Below, one piece after another: positions 6,282 through 14,841 of a DNA stretch of 23,568 nucleotides. A program made the position numbers and the translations under genes. This stretch comes from an uncultured Holophagaceae bacterium. GTDB taxonomy: Bacteria; Acidobacteriota; Holophagae; Holophagales; Holophagaceae. The notes beneath the pieces are model-generated. The model was not told the DNA's origin. It saw only the letters and a program-made list of their open reading frames with translations, and did no database searches. The stretch is taken from NCBI GenBank assembly GCA_903890595.1, contig CAITBU010000293.1, forward strand, positions 1 to 23,568, read 5' to 3'. Within the stretch, counting starts at the first letter, position 1; each line of letters starts with the position of its first letter.

Positions 6282-7433
6282 ATGACCGCACTGCTCCCCA
6301 ACATCGACCCCGACGGTCTGCTGGAATTCTCCGTCGTCTACACCGACCGTTCCCTGAACCACATGTCCAAGAAATTCCAGCAGGTGATGCGAGAGATGAA
6401 CCGCATCCTCAAGACGGTCTACCACGCCGACGGTGCCGTGCTGGTGCCCGGCGGTGGCACCTACGGCATGGAGGCTGTGGCCCGGCAGTTCGCCACCGGC
6501 AAGAAGGCCCTGGTCATCCGGGACGGCTTCTTCAGCTACCGCTGGACCCAGATCTTCGACATGGGTGCGATCCCCTCTTCCCATATCGTGCTGAAGGCCC
6601 GCCGCACGGGCACGGACCGCCAGTCGCCCTGGGTGCCAACGCCCATCGCCGAAGTCGTGGCCGCCATCTCTTATGAGCGCCCCGAGGTGGTGATTGCCCC
6701 GCACGTGGAGACCGCCGCCGGCATCATCCTGCCCGACGGGTATCTGAAGGCCGTGGCCGAGGCCACCCATGCCGTGGGCGGGCTGTTTGTGCTCGACTGC
6801 ATCGCCTCCGGGTGCATGTGGGTGGACATGGAAGCCATCGGTGTGGACGTGCTCGTGAGCGCCCCCCAGAAGGGCTGGAGTGGCTCCCCCTGCGCTGCCA
6901 TGGTGATGCTCTCCGAGCGGGCCAAGGCCGTCATGGGCACCACCACCAGCACCAGCTTTGCCTGCGACCTCAAGAAGTGGTCCGCGATCATGGATGCCTA
7001 CCTGGGCGGCGGCCACGCCTACCACGCCACCATGCCCACCGATGCCCTGACCCGCGACTGTGCGGTGATGCAGGAGATGGAGGCCTACGGCTTCGAGAAG
7101 CTGCGGGCCGAGCAGGCCGACCTGGGCGCCAAGGCCCGCGCTCTGCTGGTGAGCTGCGGCCTGCCTAGCGTAGCTGCCGAGGGCTTCCAGGCCCCGGGCG
7201 TGGTGGTCAGCTACACCACCGATCCCGACATCCAGAACGGCAAGAAGTTCCTCGCTGCGGGCCTCCAGGTGGCCGCTGGCGTGCCGCTGCAGTGCGACGA
7301 GCCGGCGGATTTCATGACCTTCCGCATCGGCCTCTTCGGCCTGGAGAAGCTGCACAACGTGGACCGCACCGTGGCGTTCCTCGCCACGGCACTGACCGAG
7401 GTGGGGCTCCGCGAGCCAGTACAGACTCGCTAG
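6282..7433 (+). CDS. Class V PLP-dependent aminotransferase, alanine/serine-glyoxylate type
   Basis: 383 residues from ATG 6282 with AAGAGG upstream at 6269-6274. Fold-type I motifs are visible: GGGTYGMEA (57-65, cofactor phosphate region), HVETAAG (141-147, the family's HxE(T/S)xxG motif), VLDCIAS with D172 contacting the PLP ring, SAPQKGWSG with K197 as Schiff-base lysine, and FRIG with R348 expected to bind the substrate carboxylate. This group transfers amino groups from alanine, serine or a related donor to glyoxylate to make glycine; purine-catabolic PucG-type enzymes are similar. Facing the glycolate oxidase operon fits a glyoxylate acceptor, but donor and acceptor are inferred. It ends at a bidirectional terminator. 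Confidence 0.85.
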   Translation: MTALLPNIDPDGLLEFSVVYTDRSLNHMSKKFQQVMREMNRILKTVYHADGAVLVPGGGTYGMEAVARQFATGKKALVIRDGFFSYRWTQIFDMGAIPSSHIVLKARRTGTDRQSPWVPTPIAEVVAAISYERPEVVIAPHVETAAGIILPDGYLKAVAEATHAVGGLFVLDCIASGCMWVDMEAIGVDVLVSAPQKGWSGSPCAAMVMLSERAKAVMGTTTSTSFACDLKKWSAIMDAYLGGGHAYHATMPTDALTRDCAVMQEMEAYGFEKLRAEQADLGAKARALLVSCGLPSVAAEGFQAPGVVVSYTTDPDIQNGKKFLAAGLQVAAGVPLQCDEPADFMTFRIGLFGLEKLHNVDRTVAFLATALTEVGLREPVQTR

Positions 7434-7448
7434 TCTGGTTTTTCCTGA

Positions 7449-7484
7449 CAAAGAAACGCCCGGCGAATGCCGGGCGTTTCTTTG
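7449..7484. terminator. Bidirectional terminator between the aminotransferase and glcF
   Basis: A perfect 16-bp inverted repeat (7449-7464 with 7469-7484), loop GAAT, with CAAAGAAA on one side and TTTCTTTG on the other. It starts 15 bases after the aminotransferase stop and ends 20 bases before the glcF stop, so it serves both converging units. Confidence 0.93.
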
Positions 7485-7504
7485 CTGTGAAAAGCCTATT
7501 GGGG

Positions 7505-8779
7505 TCAGTCTGCGGCTTGGTGGGCATCGTCGAGGAGCTGGCTCAGGTGGCGGACCTGCATCCCGAGGCCATGGTCCCGGACGCCGTAGTCCAGGTGCAT
7601 CATGCAGGCGGGGCACTCCGTGGCCAGGATGGTGGCCCCGGTCTTGGCGACGTTGCCCATCTTCCGGTCCAGGACGCCCTTGGCCTCCGTGGGGTGGCGG
7701 AAGGTGTAGCTGCCGGCGGCGCCGCAGCACCAGTCGGCCTCTGGCATCTCCTTGTAGGTGAGGCCGGGGATGGCCTTCAGCAGGGCCCGGGGCTGGGCCG
7801 TGACCTTGGAGAAGCGGTTCGAGAGGTGGCAGGGATCGTGGTAAGTGACGCTCCCAGCCAAGGCACCCAGGGGGTCCCCGGTGTTGGCCGCCACCAGGAA
7901 CTCACTGAAGCTTCGGACCTTCGCGGCCAGGGCCTCGGCCTTCCGGGCGTAGGTCGGATCGTCCTTGAGCAGCTCTCCATACTCCTTGAGGAAGCTGCTG
8001 CAGCTGCCGCACTCCGAGAGGATGGCGTCGTAGCCCAGGGCCTCGGTCATGCGGTCCAGGTTCTTGCGGGCGATGTCCCGGGCCGAGTCCAGGTCCCCGT
8101 AGGCGTGGGCGGGGCGGCCGCAGCAGGTGTTGTCCAGCACGACGGTCTCGCAGCCGTGGCGGGCGAGCACCCGCAGGGTGGCGGCAACGACCTCCGGGTA
8201 TTGGAAGCTGAGGCCGCAGGAGACGAAGTAGCCGACCTTGTGGAGGCGCCGCTTGGGCTGCGGCACCGAAGCCTTGTCGCCCCGCAGGAAGGGGAGGCCA
8301 GCCATGGGGGGGAGCTTCATTTCAGCGGCCTTCACCTGCTGGTCCAGGCCACCCAGGGTGACCTTCGAGGCCAGGGCTGACAGTCCATGCCGCTTCGCCC
8401 AGAGGGCCATCCGACCGGCAGACTCGAGCCGGCCGCTGTCCGAGAGGATCTTCCGGAAGAGAAGGCGCCGCCAGGTGGGCTGGCCGTGCCGCTTGATGTA
8501 GGCATGCCGCATGGCCGTCACGATCTGGTCCGTGCGGATACCGGGGAAGCAGTGGGCCGTGCAGCCGCGACAGAGCAGGCAGTCGTCCAGTGCTTCGATG
8601 ACCTCGGCGTTGAGCTCCATGTTCCCGAGGATCAGGCTGCGGGCGATGGACTGGCGCCCTCGCCCCAGGGAGTGTTCCTGGCCACTGACCCGGAAGACGG
8701 GACAGCCCGCCTGGCAGAAGCCGCAGCGGTTGCATTGGGCAATGGTGTCGAAGAGGGGAAGGAGTTCAGGGGTCGCCAT
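7505..8779 (-). CDS. glcF: Glycolate oxidase iron-sulfur subunit
   Basis: 424 residues from ATG with GGAGG seven bases upstream. Two CxxCxxCxxxCP ferredoxin motifs (C16, C19, C22, C26 and C67, C70, C73, C77) bind 4Fe-4S clusters. Two CCG domains follow, with CCG at 219-221 and 351-353 and partner cysteines at C257/C260, C317 and C389/C392. The length and order match GlcF, which passes electrons from the flavin subunits to the membrane quinone pool. It is the last gene of the operon, 14 bases after glcE. Related (S)-lactate or glycerol-3-phosphate dehydrogenase subunits share the domain order, but the glcD and glcE partners favour glycolate (or D-lactate). Confidence 0.9.
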   Translation of the reverse strand: MATPELLPLFDTIAQCNRCGFCQAGCPVFRVSGQEHSLGRGRQSIARSLILGNMELNAEVIEALDDCLLCRGCTAHCFPGIRTDQIVTAMRHAYIKRHGQPTWRRLLFRKILSDSGRLESAGRMALWAKRHGLSALASKVTLGGLDQQVKAAEMKLPPMAGLPFLRGDKASVPQPKRRLHKVGYFVSCGLSFQYPEVVAATLRVLARHGCETVVLDNTCCGRPAHAYGDLDSARDIARKNLDRMTEALGYDAILSECGSCSSFLKEYGELLKDDPTYARKAEALAAKVRSFSEFLVAANTGDPLGALAGSVTYHDPCHLSNRFSKVTAQPRALLKAIPGLTYKEMPEADWCCGAAGSYTFRHPTEAKGVLDRKMGNVAKTGATILATECPACMMHLDYGVRDHGLGMQVRHLSQLLDDAHQAAD

Positions 8780-8793
8780 GGTGGGCCTCCGCT

Positions 8794-10161
8794 TCAGATA
8801 CCGCCCAGGAAGCGCCCTGGACTGCAGAGACCATGAGGGTCGAAGGCATCCTTGATCCGGCGCATGGTGGCAAAGCCGGAGCCCGGCTGGCCCCAGGCAT
8901 CCACCCGGGCCTTGAAGGCGGGTACGCCCGCCTGGACCGTGAGGCTGCCAGCCAGGGCCACGGCCTCGTCCCGCAGGGCCAGGGTGGCGGCGGCCAGGGC
9001 CTCCAGGGCCGAGTCTGCAGGCAGTCCAGGGGCAGGCAGGAGGGCCGCCCTCAGGAGACCGCTGGCGGCGTGGGCCGTCACGGCGGCGCTGAGGCCCTGC
9101 TCCGCCGCCCGGGCGGAGATGCTGGCCAGCATCCCGGCGGTCCGGCCGATGGGCACGGCCACCTGAATCTGCACTCGCAGGAGATCCGGCGGCACGCTGC
9201 CCAGCACATTGGTGATGGCCTGCCAGGCCTGAGTCGAGGCGCCATCCCGAAGCGTCAGTACCCGCCCACCCTGCCCGGCCACCAGCGCCTCCAGGTCCCG
9301 CACCTGGCGGTCCACCGTGGCGAGGCTCCCGGAGAAGGCGGTGGCCAGGAGGTGGCCCGTGGGAGAGGCCAGGCCCAGGGTCGGCAGCAGGAGACCTGCC
9401 GCAGTGGGATCCAGGAGGTCCATGGCCTCGGGCAGCAGGAAGGAGGCCTGCACGGACTCCAGCACAGAGGTTGCGGCGGCCAGCGCCGGGAACAGGCCCA
9501 GCACGCTGGCGCGGGCCTCGGGCATGGGCAGCAGCTTGAGGGTGACCTCAGTGATGATCCCCAGGGTGCCAAAGCTGCGGATGAACAGCTTGTTCATGTC
9601 GTAGCCCGTGACGTTCTTGATGACCCGGCCACCGCAGCGGACCTGCTCACCGTTGGGGAGCACCACCCGCAGACCCAGCACCCAGTCCCGGGCCGTGCCA
9701 TGCAGCAGGCGCGAGGGCCCGCTCAGGTTGGCGGCCACCAGGCCCCCGAGGGTGACCCGGTCGGCATTCGGCGGATCCAGGGGCAGGACCTCCTGCTTCT
9801 CAGCCACCAGTGCCTGGAGGCGAGCCAGGGTCAGACCGGCCTCGACGGTGATGCAGAGATTATCGGCATCGAACTCCACGACCCGATCCAGGCGCTCCAG
9901 GGAGAGCACGGCATCCAGGCGCTGGGGAGGGTTCCCCACCGAAATGGACGTGCCGCCCCCCCAGGGCACCAGAGCCACACCAGCAGCGGCGCAGGCGGTG
10001 ACCACCAGGGCGACCTCATCCTGGGTGCCGGGCCGGAGCACCAGGGGCGGGCAGACACCGTCCACCGCGTAGGGGGCGGTGGACTCAACGGCGGCCAGGA
10101 CATGGTCCGCACCGATGGCTTGGGCAAGGGTGGCGCGGAAGGCAGCGAGCTCACTGGACAT
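8794..10161 (-). CDS. glcE: Glycolate oxidase FAD-binding subunit
   Basis: 455 residues. The N-terminal PCMH-type FAD domain has PWGGGTS (66-72), the TLGGLVAANLSGP stretch and, diagnostically for GlcE, GRVIKNVTGYDMNKLFIRSFGT broken only by ordinary substitutions. The C-terminal cap ends in DPHGLCSPGRFLGG, the motif that closes FAD-linked oxidases. It is about 100 residues longer than the Escherichia coli GlcE I know, with the extra length in the Ala-rich cap region. Its start lies within the end of glcD (11-bp overlap, GGAGG just upstream), so the two are translationally coupled and probably form the heterodimeric flavin module. Confidence 0.88.
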   Translation of the reverse strand: MSSELAAFRATLAQAIGADHVLAAVESTAPYAVDGVCPPLVLRPGTQDEVALVVTACAAAGVALVPWGGGTSISVGNPPQRLDAVLSLERLDRVVEFDADNLCITVEAGLTLARLQALVAEKQEVLPLDPPNADRVTLGGLVAANLSGPSRLLHGTARDWVLGLRVVLPNGEQVRCGGRVIKNVTGYDMNKLFIRSFGTLGIITEVTLKLLPMPEARASVLGLFPALAAATSVLESVQASFLLPEAMDLLDPTAAGLLLPTLGLASPTGHLLATAFSGSLATVDRQVRDLEALVAGQGGRVLTLRDGASTQAWQAITNVLGSVPPDLLRVQIQVAVPIGRTAGMLASISARAAEQGLSAAVTAHAASGLLRAALLPAPGLPADSALEALAAATLALRDEAVALAGSLTVQAGVPAFKARVDAWGQPGSGFATMRRIKDAFDPHGLCSPGRFLGGI

Positions 10162-11551
10162 GGGCCACCTCCAGGGGAGCGGGAAAGATCTTCCCGGGGT
10201 TCGCCAGATCGCTGGGATCGAAGGCCTGCTTGACCTTCAGCTGGCTGCGGATGTCGGCCTCGCTGAGGACCAGACGCATGGCGTCCATCTTCTCCAGGCC
10301 CACGCCGTGCTCACCGCTGATGGTGCCGCCCAGCTGCACGCAGAGGGCGAGGATCTCCATCCCGGCCTTCATGACCCGCTCCTTCTGCTCCGCATCCCGC
10401 CAGTCGAACAGGATCAGCGGGTGCAGGTTGCCGTCACCCGCATGGAAGACGTTGGGGATCTGCAGGTCGTACTTCTCGCCGACTTCGGCGACCTTCCGCA
10501 GGACTTCGGGGAGGGCCGTGCGCGGCACGGTGCCATCGCACACCAGGTAGCTGGGCGTGAGGCGGGCCACGGCCCCGAAGGCCCCGCGCCGGCCGGCCCA
10601 CAGCAGGGCCCGCTCCGCATCATTCTTGGCCACCCGTACCTCGCGGGCACCGTGGGCCAGGCAGAGGCGCTCGATGGCCTCGGTCTGGGCTTCGAGGTCG
10701 TCCTTCAGGCCGTCCACCTCGATGATCAGCACCGTCGCACAGTCCAGCGGCAAGCCGCAGGAGAGGGACTTCTCCACCGCCTGGATGACCAGCTGATCCA
10801 TCATCTCCAGCGTGGCCGGAACCATGCCAGCGGCCACGATGGCAGACACGGTCTCGCTGCCCCGCTCGATGCTGTCGTAGATGGCAAGCATGGTCTTCAC
10901 GCCTTCGGCCTGGCGCACGATGCGCACCACCACCTCGGTGCACACGCCGAAGGTGCCCTCGCTGCCCACGAAGACCCCCGTCAGGTCATAGCCCGGCTGA
11001 TCTGGGGCCTCACCTCCGACCGTCACGATCTCGCCGTCCGACAGCACAACGGTGAGGCCCATGACGTGGTTGGTGGTCACGCCGTACTTGAAGCAGTGCG
11101 GGCCGCCGGAGTTCTCAGCCACGTTGCCCCCCAGCGTGGCGGCCTTCTGGCTGGCGGGATCCGGCAGGTACTGGTAGCCCAGCGGCGCCAGCGCGTTGCC
11201 CAGCTCCAGGTTGAACATGCCGGGCTGGACACGGGCCCGCAGGTTGGGCACATCCACCTCGAGCAGGCGGTTCATGCGGATCATCTCCAGCACCACGCCC
11301 CCCTTAAAGGGGATGGTGCCACCGCTCAGGTTGGTGCCACCGCCACGGGGGACGAAGGGCACACCGAAGTCGTGGCAGACCTTCACCACTCGGGAGACTT
11401 CCTCCGTGGAGTGAACGAAGACCACAGCGTCCGGGCGACGCTCTTCCAGGTAGGCGTCGTACTGATACAGCTGGAGGTGGACATCCGAGTCGAGGACGTT
11501 GGCGGCTCCGACAATCTGCCGAAGGGACTGGACGAATGCCTGGTGGGTCAT
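10151..11551 (-). CDS. glcD: Glycolate oxidase catalytic flavoprotein subunit
   Basis: 466 residues. FAD-binding PRGGGTN (68-74), TLGGNVAENSGGPHC (about 139-153), the C-terminal NVFHAGDGNLHP and GTISGEHGVGLEK motifs, and FDPSDLANPGKIFP at the end are the standard GlcD series of the FAD-linked oxidase C family. It oxidises glycolate (or D-2-hydroxy acids such as D-lactate) to the 2-oxo acid. It is first in glcD-glcE-glcF. No good Shine-Dalgarno is visible before the ATG at 11551; a -10-like TAGGAT lies on the minus strand (complement of 11582-11587), 30 bases upstream. No glcC-like regulator gene is in the window. Confidence 0.92.
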   Translation of the reverse strand: MTHQAFVQSLRQIVGAANVLDSDVHLQLYQYDAYLEERRPDAVVFVHSTEEVSRVVKVCHDFGVPFVPRGGGTNLSGGTIPFKGGVVLEMIRMNRLLEVDVPNLRARVQPGMFNLELGNALAPLGYQYLPDPASQKAATLGGNVAENSGGPHCFKYGVTTNHVMGLTVVLSDGEIVTVGGEAPDQPGYDLTGVFVGSEGTFGVCTEVVVRIVRQAEGVKTMLAIYDSIERGSETVSAIVAAGMVPATLEMMDQLVIQAVEKSLSCGLPLDCATVLIIEVDGLKDDLEAQTEAIERLCLAHGAREVRVAKNDAERALLWAGRRGAFGAVARLTPSYLVCDGTVPRTALPEVLRKVAEVGEKYDLQIPNVFHAGDGNLHPLILFDWRDAEQKERVMKAGMEILALCVQLGGTISGEHGVGLEKMDAMRLVLSEADIRSQLKVKQAFDPSDLANPGKIFPAPLEVAHVQ

Positions 11552-11581
11552 GGGGCACGCTCTGAGAAGGATTTGGCTGTG

Positions 11582-11713
11582 ATCCTAGCAAGGCGGTCAT
11601 GCAACCCCTGGGAGTTGTGACCAATACCCGCCTTCACCACCCCGCTCTCTGGCCGAAATGCTGCAGCCAAGCTTGCTAGGCAGCCGCGCCAGCGGCGTCG
11701 GTTCCGGTATCCT
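11582..11713. promoter_or_regulatory. Divergent promoter region between glcD and ruvA
   Basis: The 168-bp gap contains a minus-strand TAGGAT (complement of 11582-11587) for glcD and a plus-strand TATCCT (11708-11713) for ruvA; neither has a recognisable -35. TTGTGACCAA (11614-11623) is an imperfect dyad with half-sites resembling GntR/FadR operators, but it is too short to call. Confidence 0.35.
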
Positions 11714-11719
11714 CGGAGC

Positions 11720-12307
11720 ATGATCGGACGCCTCCGCGGGGAACTCATCCAGAAGCTGCCCAACCTCGCCCTCGTAGAGTGCGGGGGTGTGGGCTACGCC
11801 GCCGCCATCAGCCTCTCCACCTACGGCCTGCTGCCGGAGGTGGGCAGCCAGGTGATCCTGCACACGGAACTGCTGGTGCGGGAGAACGAGCTCTCCCTGC
11901 TGGGCTTTTCCTCCACCCAGGAGCGGGAGCTCTACCGCCTGCTCATCAAGGTGGACGGCGTGGGACCCAGGCTGGCCCTAGCGGCCCTCGGAGCCCTCTC
12001 CCTTGAGGATCTGGTGCAGGCCATCCGGGGCCGGGATGTGAAGACCCTCACGCGCATCCCGGGGGTGGGCAAGAAGACCGCCGAGAAGGTCTGCTTCGAG
12101 CTGTCGGAGAAACTCGGCGGACTCTCGGGCCTGGACGGACTGGCCATTGGACCCGGCGGCGATCCCTGGGAAGAGAGCCTGCGCTCGGCCCTCACGAACC
12201 TCGGCTTCCGCGAGGACGCCGTGCTGCCCATCGTGGCCAGCATGCGCGCCGCCAAGCCGCCCCTGGCCGACGCCATCCGGCAGGCCTTGAAGGCCCTGCA
12301 GCGATGA
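11720..12307 (+). CDS. ruvA: Holliday junction branch migration protein RuvA
   Basis: 195 residues starting MIGRLRGEL, the family's invariant start. Domain I (about 1-62) is the OB fold that contacts the junction. Domain II (about 63-140) has the two helix-hairpin-helix motifs VDGVGPRLALAALGAL and IPGVGKKTAEKVCFEL. A flexible linker (GLDGLAIGPGGDPWEE) leads to domain III (about 150-195), which binds RuvB. RuvA tetramers hold the junction open while RuvB hexamers drive branch migration. The ATG follows a -10-like TATCCT by only six bases, and GGAG is one base from the ATG, too close to act as a normal ribosome site, so a leaderless transcript is possible. ruvB and ruvC are not in the window. 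Its stop overlaps the next start (ATGA). Confidence 0.96.
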   Translation: MIGRLRGELIQKLPNLALVECGGVGYAAAISLSTYGLLPEVGSQVILHTELLVRENELSLLGFSSTQERELYRLLIKVDGVGPRLALAALGALSLEDLVQAIRGRDVKTLTRIPGVGKKTAEKVCFELSEKLGGLSGLDGLAIGPGGDPWEESLRSALTNLGFREDAVLPIVASMRAAKPPLADAIRQALKALQR

Positions 12308-13233
12308 GCACTCGCATCCTCTCGACTTCACCCCTCGTCGGCCCCGCCCTGGCGGCCCTGGGGGCCCGCTTCCCCGACCTGTGCATCGCCCCCTACCGCT
12401 CGCCCGCCTGGCTGGCGGCGTTGCCGGTAGCCGAAGCGCTGGTGGTCATCGTGTCGGAGCCCATCACCGAAGCCGACCTCGCTGCAGCCACCGCTCTGCA
12501 GGTGCTGGGCACCTGCTCTGTGGGCGTCAACCACCTGCCTCTGGCAGCCTGTCAGGCCCGCGGCATCCCGGTGGTGAACACGCCCGGCGTATTGACGGAC
12601 GCCACCGCCGACCTCGCCTTGGCCCTGCTGTTGGCCCTTACCCGCCGCCTCGCAGAGGGCGAGGCCCTGGTGCGCACCGGTGGCTGGGCTGGCTGGGCCC
12701 CCGATCAGCTGCTGGGCCCCCGCCTAGCCGGCAGGACCTGCGGCATCCTGGGCAGCGGCCCCATCGGTCAGGCCTTCGCCCGGCGGGTGTCGGCCCTGGG
12801 CATGACCCCCTTGTTCTGGGACCGAGAGGGCAGCGGCGGCGTGGTCGACTTCGGCGCTGGCCAGGCCCCGCGCCTGCCCCTGCAGGCCCTGCTGGCCCAG
12901 AGCTTCGTGCTCTCGGTGCACTGCCCGCTCACGGACCAGACCCGGGGTCTTTTGGACCGTGCCGCCCTCGGGTACTTGCCCCCCGGCGCCGTGCTCATCA
13001 ACACCGCCCGGGGCGGCATCCTCGATGAACCGGCCGCCATGGACCTGCTCCACGCAGGCCGCCTTGGTGGCGTGGGGCTGGACGTCTATCAGAACGAGCC
13101 CCACCTGGATCCCCGCTGGCTCGACGCCCCTCGCACGGTGCTGCTGCCGCACCTGGGGTCGGCCACCCTGGAGACCCGGGAAGCCATGAGCCACCTGGTC
13201 TGCGATGGCATCGCCGCCGTCCTCGCCCGCTAG
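12304..13233 (+). CDS. D-isomer-specific 2-hydroxyacid dehydrogenase, glyoxylate/hydroxypyruvate reductase-like
   Basis: 309 residues. The NAD(P)-binding motif is G150-S-G152-P-I-G155; catalytic residues R236 (INTARGG), E265 (YQNEP) and H283 (LPHLGSA) are all present, so the enzyme should be active. The substrate-domain segments CSVGVNHLPL and NTPGVLTDATADLA resemble glyoxylate and hydroxypyruvate reductases more than D-lactate dehydrogenases. It reduces a 2-oxo acid with NAD(P)H in the cytoplasm. It overlaps ruvA by four bases (ATGA) and is therefore translationally coupled to it, an unusual partner; the glycolate oxidase operon lies just beyond ruvA. Phosphoglycerate dehydrogenase is excluded by the absence of an ACT domain. 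The exact substrate is inferred. Confidence 0.82.
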   Translation: MSTRILSTSPLVGPALAALGARFPDLCIAPYRSPAWLAALPVAEALVVIVSEPITEADLAAATALQVLGTCSVGVNHLPLAACQARGIPVVNTPGVLTDATADLALALLLALTRRLAEGEALVRTGGWAGWAPDQLLGPRLAGRTCGILGSGPIGQAFARRVSALGMTPLFWDREGSGGVVDFGAGQAPRLPLQALLAQSFVLSVHCPLTDQTRGLLDRAALGYLPPGAVLINTARGGILDEPAAMDLLHAGRLGGVGLDVYQNEPHLDPRWLDAPRTVLLPHLGSATLETREAMSHLVCDGIAAVLAR

Positions 13234-13271
13234 TCCCTGCGGGGCACATCGTTCCTTCCCCACCCAGGTGC

Positions 13272-13277
13272 TACCCT
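13272..13277 (+). promoter_or_regulatory. -10-like hexamer before the TPR gene
   Basis: TACCCT, 22 bases before the ATG at 13300, followed by GAGAGG as ribosome binding site. No -35 is evident. It is one of several TAnnCT hexamers at similar positions in this window. Confidence 0.25.
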
Positions 13278-13299
13278 GACTGTCACTGAGAGGCATCCC

Positions 13300-14841
13300 A
13301 TGGCACGACCCTGGATCAAGCTGCTAGACCCCGCACTGACGGCCCTGAAAGCCGCCACGGGAACAGGTTTTGAAGGCCGGCTGACCTACGCCCGCGCCCT
13401 CAACGGCCGCGCTCGCCACGAAGAAGCACGCGAGATCCTGGACCAGCTGCTGGCCGAGGACCGGAGCCATGTGGAGGCCTGGTTCGAGCGCCTCCTCTGC
13501 CTCAGCGACCATGACCGCAGCGGGGAGGGCCCGGAGCTTCTGGGCCAGCTCGAGTCCCTCCGGGACGAGCATCCCGCCGAGGGCGGCCACCTGCGCAATC
13601 TGGGCTACCTGCGTCTGCTCATGCAGGATCCCGAAGGCGCCGAGGAGGACCTCCGGCAGTCCCTGGTGCGCAATGGCCAGGATGCCAAGGCCCTCGAGCT
13701 CACCGGTCTGGTGCAGCTGCACCTGGATCACCCCGCCGAGGGCAAGGCCTGGTTGCTCAAGGCCCTGAGCCTCAATCCCAAGGACCCCCGCACCCTGCGC
13801 CTCCTGGCCATCGCCATGGAGCAGCTGGGCGACCAGCCGAGCGCCGAGGCCCAGCTGGTGGCGGCCCTCCAGGCTGAGGAGTGCTACTACTGGGGCTGGC
13901 ATGCCCTGGGCGAGCTGCTGCTCAACCGTGGTGAGCTGGCCGAAGGGCTGCGCTGCATCCAGCGAGCCCGCAGTCTGCACGTTACCGATCCCGCCAGCTA
14001 CTTCATCCTGGCCGAGACCTTCAGCGAGCAGGGACATTTGGAGCTGGCCCAGGGTCAGCTGCACACCCTCATGCTGCTCGCCCCTCCCGCTCCCGTGCTG
14101 GCCGAGGCCCAGGCCCTGCTGGGCGAGCTGAAGCGGGACCAAGGTGATCGGGAGGGGGCGCTGTCCTACTTCACCCTCGCCGCCGAGACCGACCCTGAGG
14201 CTGCCAATCCCTGGGCCGCCCTGGGTGACATGGCCCGCGAGGAGAGCCGCTGGGATGATGCCATGCGCTGCTACCGCGAAGCCCTGCTGCGCGAACCGGA
14301 CGCTGCGGACCTGCAGGTTCAGCTTGGCTACGTCCTGCTAGAGACCCAGCAGACCCAGGTTGCCGAGCAGACCTTCCTGCAGGCCCTCGAACTTGACCCC
14401 GGCGAATACAGCGCCTTCCTGGGCCTGTCCGAGGTGTACCGCCTTGCCAACCGCCGGGAAGATCAGATGACCATGGTGGACCGGGCCTTGGAGATGGCAC
14501 CCCAGGACGCCGATGTCTGGAACGCCAAGGGCGTGGCCTTGGAGGTCACCAGCCACCTGAAGGAAGCCACGGACGCCTACGAGCGGGCCCTGGCGCTGGA
14601 GCCCCAGCACCGGAAGGCTGCCAACAACCTGGGCTTCGTCCTGGAAAAGCGCATGGAGCAGGGCGAGCTCGAGCTGCGGCCTCTGGCCGTCCAGGCCTGG
14701 AAGCAGCGCCTCCTCATCTGCCAGGAGGAAGGCCAGAGCATGAAGATGGCCATGGAGCACCTGGCCCTGCTGGGGGTCCCAGAGAGCACCCTGGCGGAGT
14801 GGGTGCGGGTGGAGTTCCTGGAAGGCGAAGTGGGGTCCTGA
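13300..14841 (+). CDS. Cytoplasmic tetratricopeptide-repeat protein
   Basis: 513 residues built almost wholly of TPR-like helical pairs, roughly twelve, from about residue 25 to 450. Clear units include NPWAALGDMAREESRWDDAM, DVWNAKGVALEVTSHLKEA and KAANNLGFVLEKRMEQG, with the usual W/L-G-A/Y-A-P spacing. There is no signal peptide or membrane helix, so it should be a soluble scaffold or adaptor. The start is supported by GAGAGG six bases before the ATG. It lies 66 bases after the dehydrogenase and converges on smc; neither neighbour reveals a function. The last 60 residues are not clearly repeat-like. I recognise no enzymatic domain. Confidence 0.85.
   Translation: MARPWIKLLDPALTALKAATGTGFEGRLTYARALNGRARHEEAREILDQLLAEDRSHVEAWFERLLCLSDHDRSGEGPELLGQLESLRDEHPAEGGHLRNLGYLRLLMQDPEGAEEDLRQSLVRNGQDAKALELTGLVQLHLDHPAEGKAWLLKALSLNPKDPRTLRLLAIAMEQLGDQPSAEAQLVAALQAEECYYWGWHALGELLLNRGELAEGLRCIQRARSLHVTDPASYFILAETFSEQGHLELAQGQLHTLMLLAPPAPVLAEAQALLGELKRDQGDREGALSYFTLAAETDPEAANPWAALGDMAREESRWDDAMRCYREALLREPDAADLQVQLGYVLLETQQTQVAEQTFLQALELDPGEYSAFLGLSEVYRLANRREDQMTMVDRALEMAPQDADVWNAKGVALEVTSHLKEATDAYERALALEPQHRKAANNLGFVLEKRMEQGELELRPLAVQAWKQRLLICQEEGQSMKMAMEHLALLGVPESTLAEWVRVEFLEGEVGS

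Noticed and set aside
6276..7730. 484-codon minus-strand frame opposite the aminotransferase
   Set aside because: It runs through a perfect bidirectional terminator and overlaps the end of glcF; composition is that of a shadow frame.
7292..11620. Long plus-strand open frames opposite glcF, glcE and glcD (7292-8380, 8833-10233, 10079-11620)
   Set aside because: They are mirror frames of the glycolate oxidase genes, which carry complete family motifs; the antisense translations are His/Gly/Gln-rich without recognisable folds or ribosome sites.
11614..11623. GntR/FadR (GlcC-type) operator upstream of glcD
   Set aside because: TTGTGACCAA has a suggestive dyad, but it is short, imperfect, and no regulator gene is present to support it.
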